Made by a program: the position numbers and the translations under genes
The notes under the pieces: generated by a model
Database searches by the model: none
What the model saw: only the letters and a program-made list of their open reading frames with translations
What the model was told of the DNA's origin: nothing
Shown here: piece after piece, positions 1-7,009 of the stretch
Numbering within the stretch: the stretch's first letter is position 1
Layout of the letters: each line of letters starts with the position of its first letter
Assembly (NCBI GenBank): GCA_021772595.1
Contig: JAJFLS010000363.1
Location: forward strand, 1-23,564
From: Opitutales bacterium
GTDB taxonomy: Bacteria > Verrucomicrobiota > Verrucomicrobiia > Opitutales > Opitutaceae
Length of the DNA: 23,564 nt
Direction: 5' to 3'

Positions 1-100
1 TAATCGCGGTGAGCGTGACGCCCTCGATCTGCTTGAACGCGGCGGCGTGATGCTTGCCGAATCTCCCCCCTGCGATACCCAACCGAATCGAATCACTCAT
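1..100 (-). CDS. Gfo/Idh/MocA-family oxidoreductase, N-terminal fragment
   Basis: Reading leftwards from an ATG at 98-100, the frame stays open for 33 codons to the window edge. It begins MSDSIRLGIAGGRFGKHHAA. The stretch GIAGGRFGKHHAAAF is the nucleotide-binding turn of the Rossmann fold in Gfo/Idh/MocA oxidoreductases, which oxidise or reduce sugars and cyclitols with NAD(P). The glycine-rich loop and the following His-His-Ala match the family start, so the start codon is probably right. The substrate cannot be told from this fragment. The gene is divergent from the ABC transporter genes at 739, with a repeat-filled gap between them. The family call is fairly secure, anything finer is not. 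Confidence 0.75.
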   Translation of the reverse strand, partial: MSDSIRLGIAGGRFGKHHAAAFKQIEGVTLTAI

Positions 101-208
101 GCCCGCCTATTAGATCACCGCCGGAGAGAATGGCAACCGCGCGAATGATGCTCCGGTAGCGGCCAACCTACCTATGACATAAGATTTTCTAGAAATGGAA
201 TGGATCTA

Positions 209-670
209 AACCACAGATTGCGCAGAGTAGCGAAGCCGCCCGTTCGAGAGCCTCAGGGCCTTGAGCTTTGTCGAAAGGCAACCAAATGTTGATCACGGAT
301 CACACGGATTTTCACGGAATTATTGTTGAAGTAGAACGAAACGAAAATCCTGCCCTCGCGGCTTGTCTCAGCGTAGCAGCGCGAAGACGGAAACGAGGAT
401 CCTGCCCCGAGTCTCGACGAGGGATCAAGTGACGAAGGAACGTTGTTAAACGAATTTTATTAAGAACGCTCGTGCCTCGCTTGATCCACGCTGCGCGTGG
501 GCAGGATCCCCGACCATTCGACAAGCTCATGGCGAGTGAATCGGGGGCAGGATTCGAAAACTTTGCTTAAAAAACAAGGTTATGACGGATAGTAGTACAG
601 AGGACTCAGTTGGATTCGAATAAGCGTACCATCTTCTAAATTATCTGTGTGTTCTGTGAAATCTGTGGTT
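209..670. repeat. Nested four-layer inverted-repeat block in intergenic DNA
   Basis: The 638-bp gap between the oxidoreductase and the ABC genes holds no convincing gene. It contains four concentric inverted repeats. Layer 1 is AACCACAGATT at 209-219 against its complement at 660-670. Layer 2 is AATCCTGCCC at 346-355 against 545-554. Layer 3 is GATCCTGCCC at 398-407 against 499-508. Layer 4 is an imperfect arm at 423-449 (about 21 of 27 positions pairing) against 460-486, around a 10-nt loop. A short iterated motif (CACGGAT, CACACGGAT, TTCACGG) lies at 293-317. TTCGACAAGCTCA lies at 517-529, with a diverged reverse copy at 261-276. A 72-codon minus-strand frame at 312-530 is made entirely of these repeats and is not credited as a gene. 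Confidence 0.75.
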
Positions 671-738
671 AGAAAATTCGATTTGCTCTCGTGGCTTCGT
701 TCGTCAGTAATCGCGAGGTTGTTGGGGACGATTGACTC

Positions 739-1353
739 ATGAGTTTGACGATACGCGATTTGCAGTTTCTCGATTGGTCGGCGATCGCTTTGGAGCTAGG
801 CGATTGCGAGACGATCTGTTTGCGCGGCGAATCCGGTTCGGGCAAATCGCTTTTGCTGCGAGCCGTCGCGGATTTGATTCCCAACGAGGGGACGCTCGAA
901 TTGGACGGCCAGGACCGGGAGGAGATTCCGCCTACGCAGTGGCGCCGCAATGTCGCGTATCTGCCAGCGGAGATTCTCTGGTGGGAAGATACAGTGGGAG
1001 CGCATTTCGGCGAGCCTCCGACGGAATCGGATCTGAGTCGATTGCGCCTGTCGTCGGATGCGATGGGCTGGGCTCCGAGCCGGTTGTCGATGGGGGAGCG
1101 CCAGCGGCTTGGGATCATGCGAATGCTCGATCGAAACCCGAAGGTATTGCTGCTGGATGAACCAACCGCGAACCTCGATGAAGCGGCGTCGGAAGTAGTC
1201 GAAAACTTGATACTCGGTTATATCGAAAAACGTTCCGCCTGCGCGATTTGGGTGACGCATAGCCAGTCTCAGGCAAAGCGCGTGGGGAATCGATTGTTCT
1301 TGATGAAGGGCAAATCCGTTCATCCGTGTACGGAGGAGGTTGCGTGGGAATGA
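739..1353 (+). CDS. fetA: ABC transporter ATP-binding protein, FetA (YbbL) type
   Basis: This 204-residue protein is a single ABC ATPase domain, expected to sit on the cytoplasmic face and power the permease encoded next to it. Walker A is GESGSGKS (residues 30-37). The signature is LSMGE (116-120), Walker B is VLLLDE (136-141), the D-loop is ANLD (144-147) and the switch histidine is H174 in VTHS. The length suits the small FetA/YbbL ATPases. One oddity: where most ABC proteins have a Q-loop glutamine, this one reads NVAYLPAEILWW, with alanine at 77. The stop codon overlaps the permease start by four bases (ATGA), implying translational coupling. In E. coli FetAB is linked to iron export and peroxide resistance. 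That role is by analogy here and rests on the FetB-type partner. Confidence 0.85.
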   Translation: MSLTIRDLQFLDWSAIALELGDCETICLRGESGSGKSLLLRAVADLIPNEGTLELDGQDREEIPPTQWRRNVAYLPAEILWWEDTVGAHFGEPPTESDLSRLRLSSDAMGWAPSRLSMGERQRLGIMRMLDRNPKVLLLDEPTANLDEAASEVVENLILGYIEKRSACAIWVTHSQSQAKRVGNRLFLMKGKSVHPCTEEVAWE

Positions 1354-2144
1354 ATGCTGCCATCGGACTCGACTATTGGGATATAGCATTCTCGGCTACG
1401 ATTGTAGCCGGATTGGGGATACTGCTCGCGTATTACCGACTGGGGGTGACGCGATCGCTGGTTGTGGCGTCGGTTCGGCTGGTGATTCAATTGCAAGTCA
1501 TCGGCTACGTTTTGAAGTTTCTATTTGCCGAAGGGAAACTCGTGTACGTCGCGGCGATGGCGTTTATCATGTTGTTGGTCGCTTCGCGAGAGATCGTGGC
1601 GCGACAGAAGCATCGGCTGAAAGGGTGGGGCTCTTTCGGCTTGGGAGCGTCGACTCTTTTCGTCTCGTCGTTCGCGGTAGGGCTGTTCGGCCTGTTGGTC
1701 GTCGTGAAGCCGGATCCGTGGTATTTGCCGCAGTACGCGATTCCGCTGCTGGGCATGATCATGAGCAATACAATGAGCGCGATCAGCCTGAGCATGGACC
1801 GGCTGACCTCCGCGCTCGTGGACAACCGGGCGATCATCGAGCAGCGGCTCGCGCTGGGGCAAAGCGCGCGAGAGGCTACGCTGCCTTATCTCAGGGATTG
1901 CATCCGCACGGGGATCATGCCGGTCGTCAATTCGATGGCGACCGCTGGAATCGTCGCCCTTCCCGGGATGATGACAGGCCAAATCCTGGCCGGAGCCTCG
2001 CCCACAGAGGCGGTCAAGTATCAGATAATCATCTGGTTTTTCATCGCCGGAGGCGTCGGTTTTGGCATGGCGACGGCCCTCAAGCTGCTCGAAATGCGAC
2101 TTTTCGACAAACGCCAACGTCTGCGACTGGACCGCTTCGCGTAG
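1350..2144 (+). CDS. fetB: ABC transporter permease, FetB (YbbM, UPF0014) type
   Basis: This 264-residue integral membrane protein is the permease partner of the ATPase just upstream. The frame is open from 1326, but the ATG at 1350 is preferred. It overlaps the fetA stop as ATGA, and a GGAGGAGG ribosome-binding site lies at 1332-1339, ten bases upstream. Family hallmarks visible are RSLVVASVRLVIQLQVIGYVL near the N-terminus, ASREIVARQKHRLKG in the middle, SNTMSAISLSMDRL, a conserved basic loop (LALGQSAREA) and NSMATAGIVALPGMMTGQILAG. These define the UPF0014/FetB family. About seven hydrophobic segments can be counted. The E. coli homologue is implicated in iron export. No metal-regulator gene or obvious Fur box is seen nearby, so the substrate is an inference. 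Confidence 0.87.
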   Translation: MNAAIGLDYWDIAFSATIVAGLGILLAYYRLGVTRSLVVASVRLVIQLQVIGYVLKFLFAEGKLVYVAAMAFIMLLVASREIVARQKHRLKGWGSFGLGASTLFVSSFAVGLFGLLVVVKPDPWYLPQYAIPLLGMIMSNTMSAISLSMDRLTSALVDNRAIIEQRLALGQSAREATLPYLRDCIRTGIMPVVNSMATAGIVALPGMMTGQILAGASPTEAVKYQIIIWFFIAGGVGFGMATALKLLEMRLFDKRQRLRLDRFA

Positions 2145-2152
2145 GGGAGCCC

Positions 2153-2308
2153 AAGGTAGGGACCGACTGCCAGGCGGTCCGTGTCATCGTCAAATGGAGG
2201 CGTTCTCCGAAGAAACATATATCTTCCACTACGACGCGAATGCGGCGTGGAATTGCATGGATCGCCTGCAAGCCACCGACAAGTCGGGGTCAGCGACAGG
2301 CTCCTACA
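2153..2308. repeat. Cluster of three short palindromic repeat remnants
   Basis: The 313-bp gap after fetB holds repeats rather than a gene. AAGGTAGGG starts at 2153 and is followed by a hairpin, GGACCG at 2160-2165 with CGGTCC at 2175-2180. The same AAGGTAGGG lead-in occurs at 4551-4629 and 20733-20815 with different stems. At about 2231-2255 is a segment matching, in reverse, the CCACGCCGCATTCGCG unit at 20457-20473. At 2261-2308 is a TGTAGGAGC-type unit in reverse orientation, split by about 24 foreign bases (2274-2297). With no T-run, none of these is a good rho-independent terminator. Confidence 0.6.
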
Positions 2309-2380
2309 TTTAGTGATTTCGCATGATTTCGTGCTTGTTGACTCGCTTTTGGGACAGAAGGAGTGAAAATTGAATCCAAA

Positions 2381-2400
2381 GAATTCGCCCCAACGAATTC
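2381..2400. promoter_or_regulatory. Perfect 7-bp inverted repeat upstream of the sigma-factor operon
   Basis: GAATTCG at 2381-2387 and CGAATTC at 2394-2400 flank a CCCCAA spacer. The centre lies about 67 bases before the start codon at 2458. It could be an operator or a 5'-leader hairpin for the exported protein, sigma and anti-sigma genes. Only the symmetry is seen, the regulatory role is inferred. Confidence 0.3.
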
Positions 2401-2457
2401 ATTCAATGCGGACTCGCTCTCAATCGAGATCGACCCGTGTAGGCACACTGACTGACA

Positions 2458-3030
2458 ATGATAACGGTACGACTAATATTGGCTCTGACGCTGATTCCTT
2501 TTCTGGCTTTTTCTAAAAAAAAGGAGATCCCGTTCATCTACCTGAATCCGACCCAAGTGCTGCAGATCATGGTGATCGACAATATCCATGACTGGGGCGA
2601 TGAAATCGACCGATTCCACGATATCGAGGAAACCTTGGAGAAGGTTCTCGAGGAGATCGATTTCCCGATGGATTACAAAATCGTCCGTTTCGGCGCGAGA
2701 TCGCCTAAAGAACAGCCCGAATTGCAGCTTGTTATCCACGAGTGGGGTGATACTGGCTACGGTGAGATCGAGGTGCGGCTGAACGGTTGGCTCAAGGAGA
2801 CTTCGGCCGGTCGAAGCAAGAACAAGCTCGGTTTCTTTCGGGAGCGCGGCGGAGCGGCTCCAATGTTCTCTGCGACTCAAGCCAGAAAGCAATACAACGA
2901 GGTGCTCGGCAAGGCTCTCGTCAAGCTTATGGACGAACTGAATCAACACTTCGAGTTGGAGATCGACGATCCGATTTTGCGGGGGGAAGGGCTCCCGTCC
3001 AGCCTGGGCACGCCCATTCCGGATCAATAG
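2458..3030 (+). CDS. Small exported protein of unknown function
   Basis: This 190-residue protein is not recognised. An in-frame TGA at 2449-2451 lies just upstream, which fixes the ATG at 2458 as the earliest start. Residues 1-19 form a short hydrophobic signal sequence (ITVRLILALTLIPFLAFS) followed by KKKE, so the protein is probably exported. The rest is mixed alpha/beta with an acidic segment (HDIEETLEKVLEEIDFP), a conserved-looking LQLVIHEWGDTGYGEIEVRLNG stretch and a low-complexity C-terminal tail ending GTPIPDQ. It lies 19 bp ahead of the ECF sigma gene and is probably co-transcribed, so it may be a product controlled by that sigma factor or part of the signal. No catalytic motif is visible. 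Confidence 0.75.
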   Translation: MITVRLILALTLIPFLAFSKKKEIPFIYLNPTQVLQIMVIDNIHDWGDEIDRFHDIEETLEKVLEEIDFPMDYKIVRFGARSPKEQPELQLVIHEWGDTGYGEIEVRLNGWLKETSAGRSKNKLGFFRERGGAAPMFSATQARKQYNEVLGKALVKLMDELNQHFELEIDDPILRGEGLPSSLGTPIPDQ

Positions 3031-3049
3031 GAATTCATCGGGACGCGGA

Positions 3050-3628
3050 ATGGATAAACGGATGGATGACGCAAGTATCGAGGCCGAGTTAATCCGTCGC
3101 ATCGCGATGGGGGAACGCGGGGCGTTCGACGAGCTTTACGCGCGCTATTCGCGGCCTTTGTTCTCCTTTGCGTTCAAATTTCTCAAAGACCGGATGATGG
3201 CGGAGGAGGTCATCCAGGACGCGTTCGTGAAAATCTGGCGGACATCCCCTCGCTACAATCCCGCCTTGTCTCGGCCGTTCAGCTGGGCAGTTCTGGTGAC
3301 CAAGCGGCTGTGCATCGACCGGCTCCGCCGATTGAAGCCGGAATCGATCGTCGAGGATCCGATGTCCTTGCAATCCAATGAAGCGATCCAATCGCGCGAG
3401 CGGACGCCTTCCGAGACGGTCGCGGTCCGCGAGGAAGTCGGGCGGCTCCGCAACATGCTCGAAAAGCTCCCCGAAGCCCAAAAGAATAGCCTCTCCCTCG
3501 CTCTCAGCAAGGGACTGACTCAACAAGAAATCTCAGATACGCTTAATATGCCCCTCGGCACGGTGAAAACCTCCATGCGCCGCGGGATGCAGCGATTAAG
3601 GCAACTCATGTCTCACTGTTATGAATAA
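3050..3628 (+). CDS. ECF-family RNA polymerase sigma factor
   Basis: This 192-residue protein has the two-domain plan of an extracytoplasmic-function sigma factor. Region 2 spans about residues 25-95, with FDELYARYSRPLFSFAFKFL, then AEEVIQDAFVKIWR, then FSWAVLVTKRLCIDRLRR. Region 4 spans about 132-185, with LEKLPEAQKNSLSLALSKGLT and the helix-turn-helix QQEISDTLNMPLGTVKTSMRRG. It would direct core RNA polymerase to a stress- or envelope-responsive regulon. The anti-sigma gene begins eight bases before its stop, so the pair is translationally coupled. The ATG at 3050 is used. The in-frame ATG at 3062 is also possible, and neither has a strong ribosome-binding site. The pair resembles SigK/RskA-type systems. 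The family call is secure, the target regulon is unknown. Confidence 0.93.
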   Translation: MDKRMDDASIEAELIRRIAMGERGAFDELYARYSRPLFSFAFKFLKDRMMAEEVIQDAFVKIWRTSPRYNPALSRPFSWAVLVTKRLCIDRLRRLKPESIVEDPMSLQSNEAIQSRERTPSETVAVREEVGRLRNMLEKLPEAQKNSLSLALSKGLTQQEISDTLNMPLGTVKTSMRRGMQRLRQLMSHCYE

Positions 3629-4493
3629 CGAAGAATTAAACGAAAAGGCGGTCCAGTACGCGCTTGGCACACTCCCTCGCTCAGAGGTCGAGAGCTTCGA
3701 GCAGCGGTTGGAGACCGACCGAGAATTGCAGAACTCCGTCCACGAGTGGCAACGCTTGAACGAGGAGCACGCTCGCGATTGCGAGCAAATCGACGTCCCG
3801 TTCCAGGCCTTCTCGAGGATCATGTCGGAAGTCGACACTGTCCGGGAAGCCGATGCCTCAAAGCCCGCGAGCCGCAAGCAAACCAGTGCGGCGCTGACTG
3901 TTCTGACTTGGGGCGGCTGGGCGGCTGCGGCCTGCTTGGCGGTAGTGTTTGGCGTCGCCTTGACGAGCGATGCGGGTAGCAACGGGCGTCAGTTGCTCGC
4001 TTCAGAACCGGCCAGCGATATCATTGTTAAGGATCTGGGAAATCCAGCGGCTAGAACGACGGTGCTGGTGAACCACGGCGAAGATGAATTCCAGGATCGG
4101 CTAATGGAGCTGACCGGATTGGCCGAGGCGTACTGGTTCTCGCGCGAGGGGCTGCCCCCGGAAAGCGACGATAGCGTCGACGCCCAGGAATTTTCCGGAG
4201 GATTCACGATCTACGATCGGAAAATCAAGATTGGCGTCATCGGAATCGAGAACATTCCCGACAGCCGGCTGGGCACGTATTACAACGTTTGGGCGAAGAC
4301 CTCGAACGACAACCCTCCGGTCTGGGCGGGAATGCTCAAGTCCGACGAAGCGGGCAGCCAGCTCGCGTTTTTCGATCTTTCCTCCAACGAGGCGATCGAG
4401 GATATGGACGAGAGAATCTCATTTTTCGTGACCGAGGATAAGAGCAAACGCCCGGAGCAGCCCGAGGGCCCAGTGGTCCTGAGCGGCATTTGA
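3621..4493 (+). CDS. Anti-sigma factor, RskA (anti-sigma-K) type
   Basis: This 290-residue membrane protein is the cognate regulator of the preceding sigma factor. The cytoplasmic part (1-90) starts NEELNEKAVQYALGTLPRSE and continues with helices EVESFEQRLETDRELQNSVHEW, the layout of the anti-sigma domain in RskA-type proteins. It lacks the zinc-binding HxxxCxxC of ZAS proteins. One transmembrane helix lies at about 92-114 (VLTWGGWAAAACLAVVFGVAL). The extracytoplasmic part ends in an RskA-like fold: YNVWAKTSNDNPPVWAGML, then LAFFDLS, then the terminal EGPVVLSGI, the usual family ending. It should hold the sigma factor at the membrane until proteolysis releases it. It starts inside the sigma gene (overlap 3621-3628), supporting fixed stoichiometry. 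Confidence 0.88.
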   Translation: MNNEELNEKAVQYALGTLPRSEVESFEQRLETDRELQNSVHEWQRLNEEHARDCEQIDVPFQAFSRIMSEVDTVREADASKPASRKQTSAALTVLTWGGWAAAACLAVVFGVALTSDAGSNGRQLLASEPASDIIVKDLGNPAARTTVLVNHGEDEFQDRLMELTGLAEAYWFSREGLPPESDDSVDAQEFSGGFTIYDRKIKIGVIGIENIPDSRLGTYYNVWAKTSNDNPPVWAGMLKSDEAGSQLAFFDLSSNEAIEDMDERISFFVTEDKSKRPEQPEGPVVLSGI

Positions 4494-4509
4494 AGCGTCG
4501 AGATTTAGA

Positions 4510-4655
4510 TGTAGGAGCCTGCTTGCAGGCGATTCTCTGGTTTGCAAAATAGGTAGGGCTGCTTATCCCTAAGCTTCGTTACGGTGGTCCTTTTCCACGG
4601 CTGACTAAGGATAGTCAGCCCTACCTTCAATCGCCTGCAAACAGGCTCCTACAAT
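4510..4655. repeat. Nested palindrome: REP-like pair enclosing a second repeat pair
   Basis: Outer arms are a TGTAGGAGC-CTGCTTGCAG-GCGATT unit at 4510-4534 and its inverted copy at 4631-4655, differing at one base. Inside lies a second inverted pair. The left arm, 4551-4574, is AGGTAGGG followed by CTGCTTATCCCTAAGC. The right arm, about 4599-4629, contains the hairpin GGCTGACTAAGGATAGTCAGCC and then CTACCTT. The left inner arm recurs exactly over 24 bases, inverted, at about 20788-20811. A small GTGG/CCAC hairpin sits at the centre. The block lies between anti-sigma and tatT, both on the plus strand. Confidence 0.8.
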
Positions 4656-4744
4656 CGGCGAACTGTCGTTAATGTAACCCCTGCCGCAAACCCTTTCTCC
4701 TAAGCTATTGCAAATGGCTCGTTAGGGGGTAGTTTGCCGCCGAA

Positions 4745-5656
4745 ATGAGTTATTCCCGACTTTCCTGCGTTACTTTGGCCGCGTGGCTTTTCTTGATGAG
4801 CGGCTGTTCGGTCAAGAAAATGGCGATGAATCAGGTGGGCAATGCCCTCTCTGGGGGCGGATCCGTGTTTTCGTCGGACGAGGATCCGGAACTGATCAAA
4901 GACGCGCTTCCCTTTAGCCTTAAGCTGATGGAAAGCGTGCTCGCGGAAAGCCCGAATCACGAGGGCCTGTTGCTTGCCTTGGCGAGCGGATTCACCCAAT
5001 ACGGTTACGGATTCGTGCAGCTCGACGCGGACGAGATCGAGGACGAAGACTACGACCGGGCGGTGGAACTGAGGGAGCGTGCCGCGAAGCTCTATTTGCG
5101 TGCCAAACGATACGGAATGCGGTCGCTAGAGGAAGTGGTTTCCGGATTCGAGGCTACATTGAAAAGCGATTCGGAAGCCGCCTTGAGTCGCCTGAAAAAG
5201 AAGGACGTTCCGTCTCTCTATTGGACGGGATTGTCTTGGGCTGCGGCGGTCTCGCTTTCCTTGGACAATCCGCAGCTCGTGGGGGACCTGGCCGTGGCGG
5301 AATCTTTGATGGAACGCGCGTTCGAGCTGGATCCTGACTGGGATTACGGATCGCTGCGCTCGTTTTTCATCACCTACGAGATTAGCCGGTTGAACGGAGA
5401 CGGCGATCCGATCAAGAAGGCGACGGAGCAGTTTATCAAGGCTAAGGAGCTTTCAAGCGGACTAATGGCCTCGGTCTACGTGGCCTACGCCGAATCGGTC
5501 GCGGTGGAGAAGCAGGACAAGGATTTGTTCATCTCGCTCCTCAATCAGGCCCTCGCCATCGATCTGGACGCCCGTCCCGACTGGCGCCTCTCCAATCTGA
5601 TCTACCAGCGCCGAGCGAAGTGGCTCCTGACGCGGCTGGATTGGCTGTTTTTCTAG
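4745..5656 (+). CDS. tatT: TatT-family TPR lipoprotein of a TRAP transporter
   Basis: This 303-residue protein matches the TatT component of TPR-associated TRAP transporters (TPATs). It has a lipoprotein signal ending FLMSGC, with the lipidated cysteine at residue 21, so it is expected on a periplasmic membrane face. The body is helical with degenerate TPR-like pairs, including LPFSLKLMESVLAESPNHEGLLLALASGFTQYGYGFVQ, AAKLYLRAKRYGMRSLEE, a conserved WTGLSWAAAVSLSLDNPQLVGDLAVAESLMERAFELDPDW, and FEL-type repeats further on. The WTGLSWA and ALE-type helices are typical of the family. Known TatT forms trimers that bind the substrate-binding protein and may ferry hydrophobic ligands. The binding protein and fused permease follow, in the T-P-QM order I recall for the Treponema pallidum locus. 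Confidence 0.82.
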   Translation: MSYSRLSCVTLAAWLFLMSGCSVKKMAMNQVGNALSGGGSVFSSDEDPELIKDALPFSLKLMESVLAESPNHEGLLLALASGFTQYGYGFVQLDADEIEDEDYDRAVELRERAAKLYLRAKRYGMRSLEEVVSGFEATLKSDSEAALSRLKKKDVPSLYWTGLSWAAAVSLSLDNPQLVGDLAVAESLMERAFELDPDWDYGSLRSFFITYEISRLNGDGDPIKKATEQFIKAKELSSGLMASVYVAYAESVAVEKQDKDLFISLLNQALAIDLDARPDWRLSNLIYQRRAKWLLTRLDWLFF

Positions 5657-5678
5657 AGGGGAGAGCGTGTTCACCAAT

Positions 5679-5751
5679 TGTAGGAACCTGCTTGCAGGCG
5701 ATTCTTTCGACAGGCAATGAGGAGAAAATCGCCTGCAAGCAGGCTCCCACA
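5679..5751. repeat. REP-like inverted pair
   Basis: A TGTAGGA(A)C-CTGCTTGCAG-GCGATT unit at 5679-5703 faces its inverted copy at 5727-5751, separated by a 23-base loop. It is the same family as 4510-4655 but without a nested inner pair. It lies 22 bp after tatT and could attenuate transcription or stabilise the tatT 3' end before tatP. No T-run follows. The remaining 109 bases before tatP are AT-rich (CATATGTGTATATACTTG) and may hold its promoter, but no clear -35/-10 pair stands out. Confidence 0.78.
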
Positions 5752-5860
5752 CATGACCAGTCCCAAAAAGTCCCTGAATTATGAAACGTTTGGGACGATC
5801 TGCTGTTTCATATGTGTATATACTTGAATTTGTCCTTCTAGCTGTGAAAACGATCTATCC

Positions 5861-6877
5861 ATGACCTTTCCAACCCGAATTGTACGCTTCATCTCGTTCG
5901 CGATCGCGTTGACCGCATTGATATCGGCGGGGCTGAGCGCTCCGCTCCGATTGGCGACCCTGGCTCCGAAGGACACCTCGTTCGACAAGACCCTGCGCCG
6001 CATGGGGCAGACCTGGAAGAAAGAAACCAAGGGCAAAGCCAGCCTGATCGTCTACGCGGGAGGCAGCCAGGGCAGCGAGTCGGACCTGATCCAGAAGATG
6101 CGGATCAATCGGCTGCACGCGGCGCTGCTGACAGGTATCGGGCTTTCCGAAATCGATGATGGTGTGGCCGTGTTTCAAAAAGTGCCGCTGCTCTATCGCA
6201 GCTTCGACGAGCTTGAGCATGTGATGGGTAAAATGGCTCCTGTATTAGAGGAAAGAATACTGGATAAAGGGTTTGTCGTGCTTACCTGGATCGACAGCGG
6301 ATGGGTGCGGATTTTCAGCAAGAAGGAATTGATAACGCCCGACGATATGCGGCAGTCGAAGCTCTTTACGTGGGCTGGAGATCCGAAGCAGACCGACCTT
6401 CTCAAGAAAATGGGATTTCGCCCTGTTGCGATCGACAGCACGGAAATCGTGTCGAGCTTAACTACGGGTCTCGTCGATACGGTTCCTATGCCGCCCTTTT
6501 ACGCGTTAGCCAGCCAGACTTACAACACGGCTCCTTACATGCTGGATTTCAACTACACGCCCATTATTGGAGCGATCTTAATTTCCAAAAAAATGTGGGA
6601 TCGCTTTTCGGAGGAGGAGCAGAAAGCCATGCTCGCCACAGCGAAAGAGACCGGAAAAGTGATGACCGAATCGGGTAGGCAGGAAAGCGAGGAGTCGATC
6701 CGAGTCATGAGGGACGATTGGAATCTCAATGTGCACAAGATGGATGAGTCCCTGAATGCGGATTGGCAGGCGGTCTCGAAGGAGGCGTATAGCCATATTC
6801 GGGACAATACGGTGCCCGCCGAAATCTGGGATCAGGCGATAGAGATCCTTGAAGACTACCGCGCGGCGAACCCGTGA
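5861..6877 (+). CDS. tatP: TRAP transporter substrate-binding protein, TatP/DctP family
   Basis: This 338-residue periplasmic protein captures substrate for the TatQM permease. Residues 1-27 are a signal peptide, probable cleavage GLSA|P. The DctP fold shows as LRLATLAPKDTSFDKTLRRMGQTW, then GGSQGSESDLIQKMRINRLHAALLTGIGLSEI, FQKVPLLYRSFDELEHV and the domain-crossing LTTGLVDTVPMPPFYALASQTY. Where carboxylate-binding DctP/SiaP proteins usually have an arginine in a KiRvp motif, this one reads LFTWAGDP, like the W-x-x-GDP motif of the TatP branch. A hydrophobic or non-carboxylate ligand is therefore plausible. C-terminal helices contain EEEQKAMLATAKETGKVMTESGRQE. Neighbours tatT and tatQM support the assignment. 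The ligand is unknown. Confidence 0.9.
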   Translation: MTFPTRIVRFISFAIALTALISAGLSAPLRLATLAPKDTSFDKTLRRMGQTWKKETKGKASLIVYAGGSQGSESDLIQKMRINRLHAALLTGIGLSEIDDGVAVFQKVPLLYRSFDELEHVMGKMAPVLEERILDKGFVVLTWIDSGWVRIFSKKELITPDDMRQSKLFTWAGDPKQTDLLKKMGFRPVAIDSTEIVSSLTTGLVDTVPMPPFYALASQTYNTAPYMLDFNYTPIIGAILISKKMWDRFSEEEQKAMLATAKETGKVMTESGRQESEESIRVMRDDWNLNVHKMDESLNADWQAVSKEAYSHIRDNTVPAEIWDQAIEILEDYRAANP

Positions 6878-6887
6878 GGAGCTTCTT

Positions 6888-6947
6888 GAATCCACGCCGT
6901 CCCGCTAAGCGGGACGGCTTAGCTACACCGGGAATCCGGTGTGGTAA
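6888..6947. repeat. Double-hairpin repeat (CCACGCCG ... GTGTGG family)
   Basis: GAATCCAC opens the unit and GTGTGG closes it. Inside are a strong stem (GCCGTCCCGCT at 6896-6906 with AGCGGGACGGC at 6908-6918) and a second hairpin (ACACCGG 6925-6931, CCGGTGT 6936-6942). A related unit with a different inner stem lies at 20453-20506, and a fragment at about 2231-2255. The first stem uses the same sequence as the terminator at 19151-19180. It lies between tatP and tatQM and may modulate the ratio of the abundant binding protein to the permease. Confidence 0.65.
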
Positions 6948-7009
6948 ATGGAAGAGCCCAATCTTAATTCTCCCTTGCTCTTAGAGTAGCCAGTATCTAG
7001 CAATTCCGC

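Noticed and set aside
312..530. 72-codon minus-strand frame
   Set aside because: It consists entirely of nested inverted repeats and has no domain or start signal.
2160..2180. Terminator for fetB
   Set aside because: The hairpin has no T-run and its lead-in matches a dispersed repeat family.
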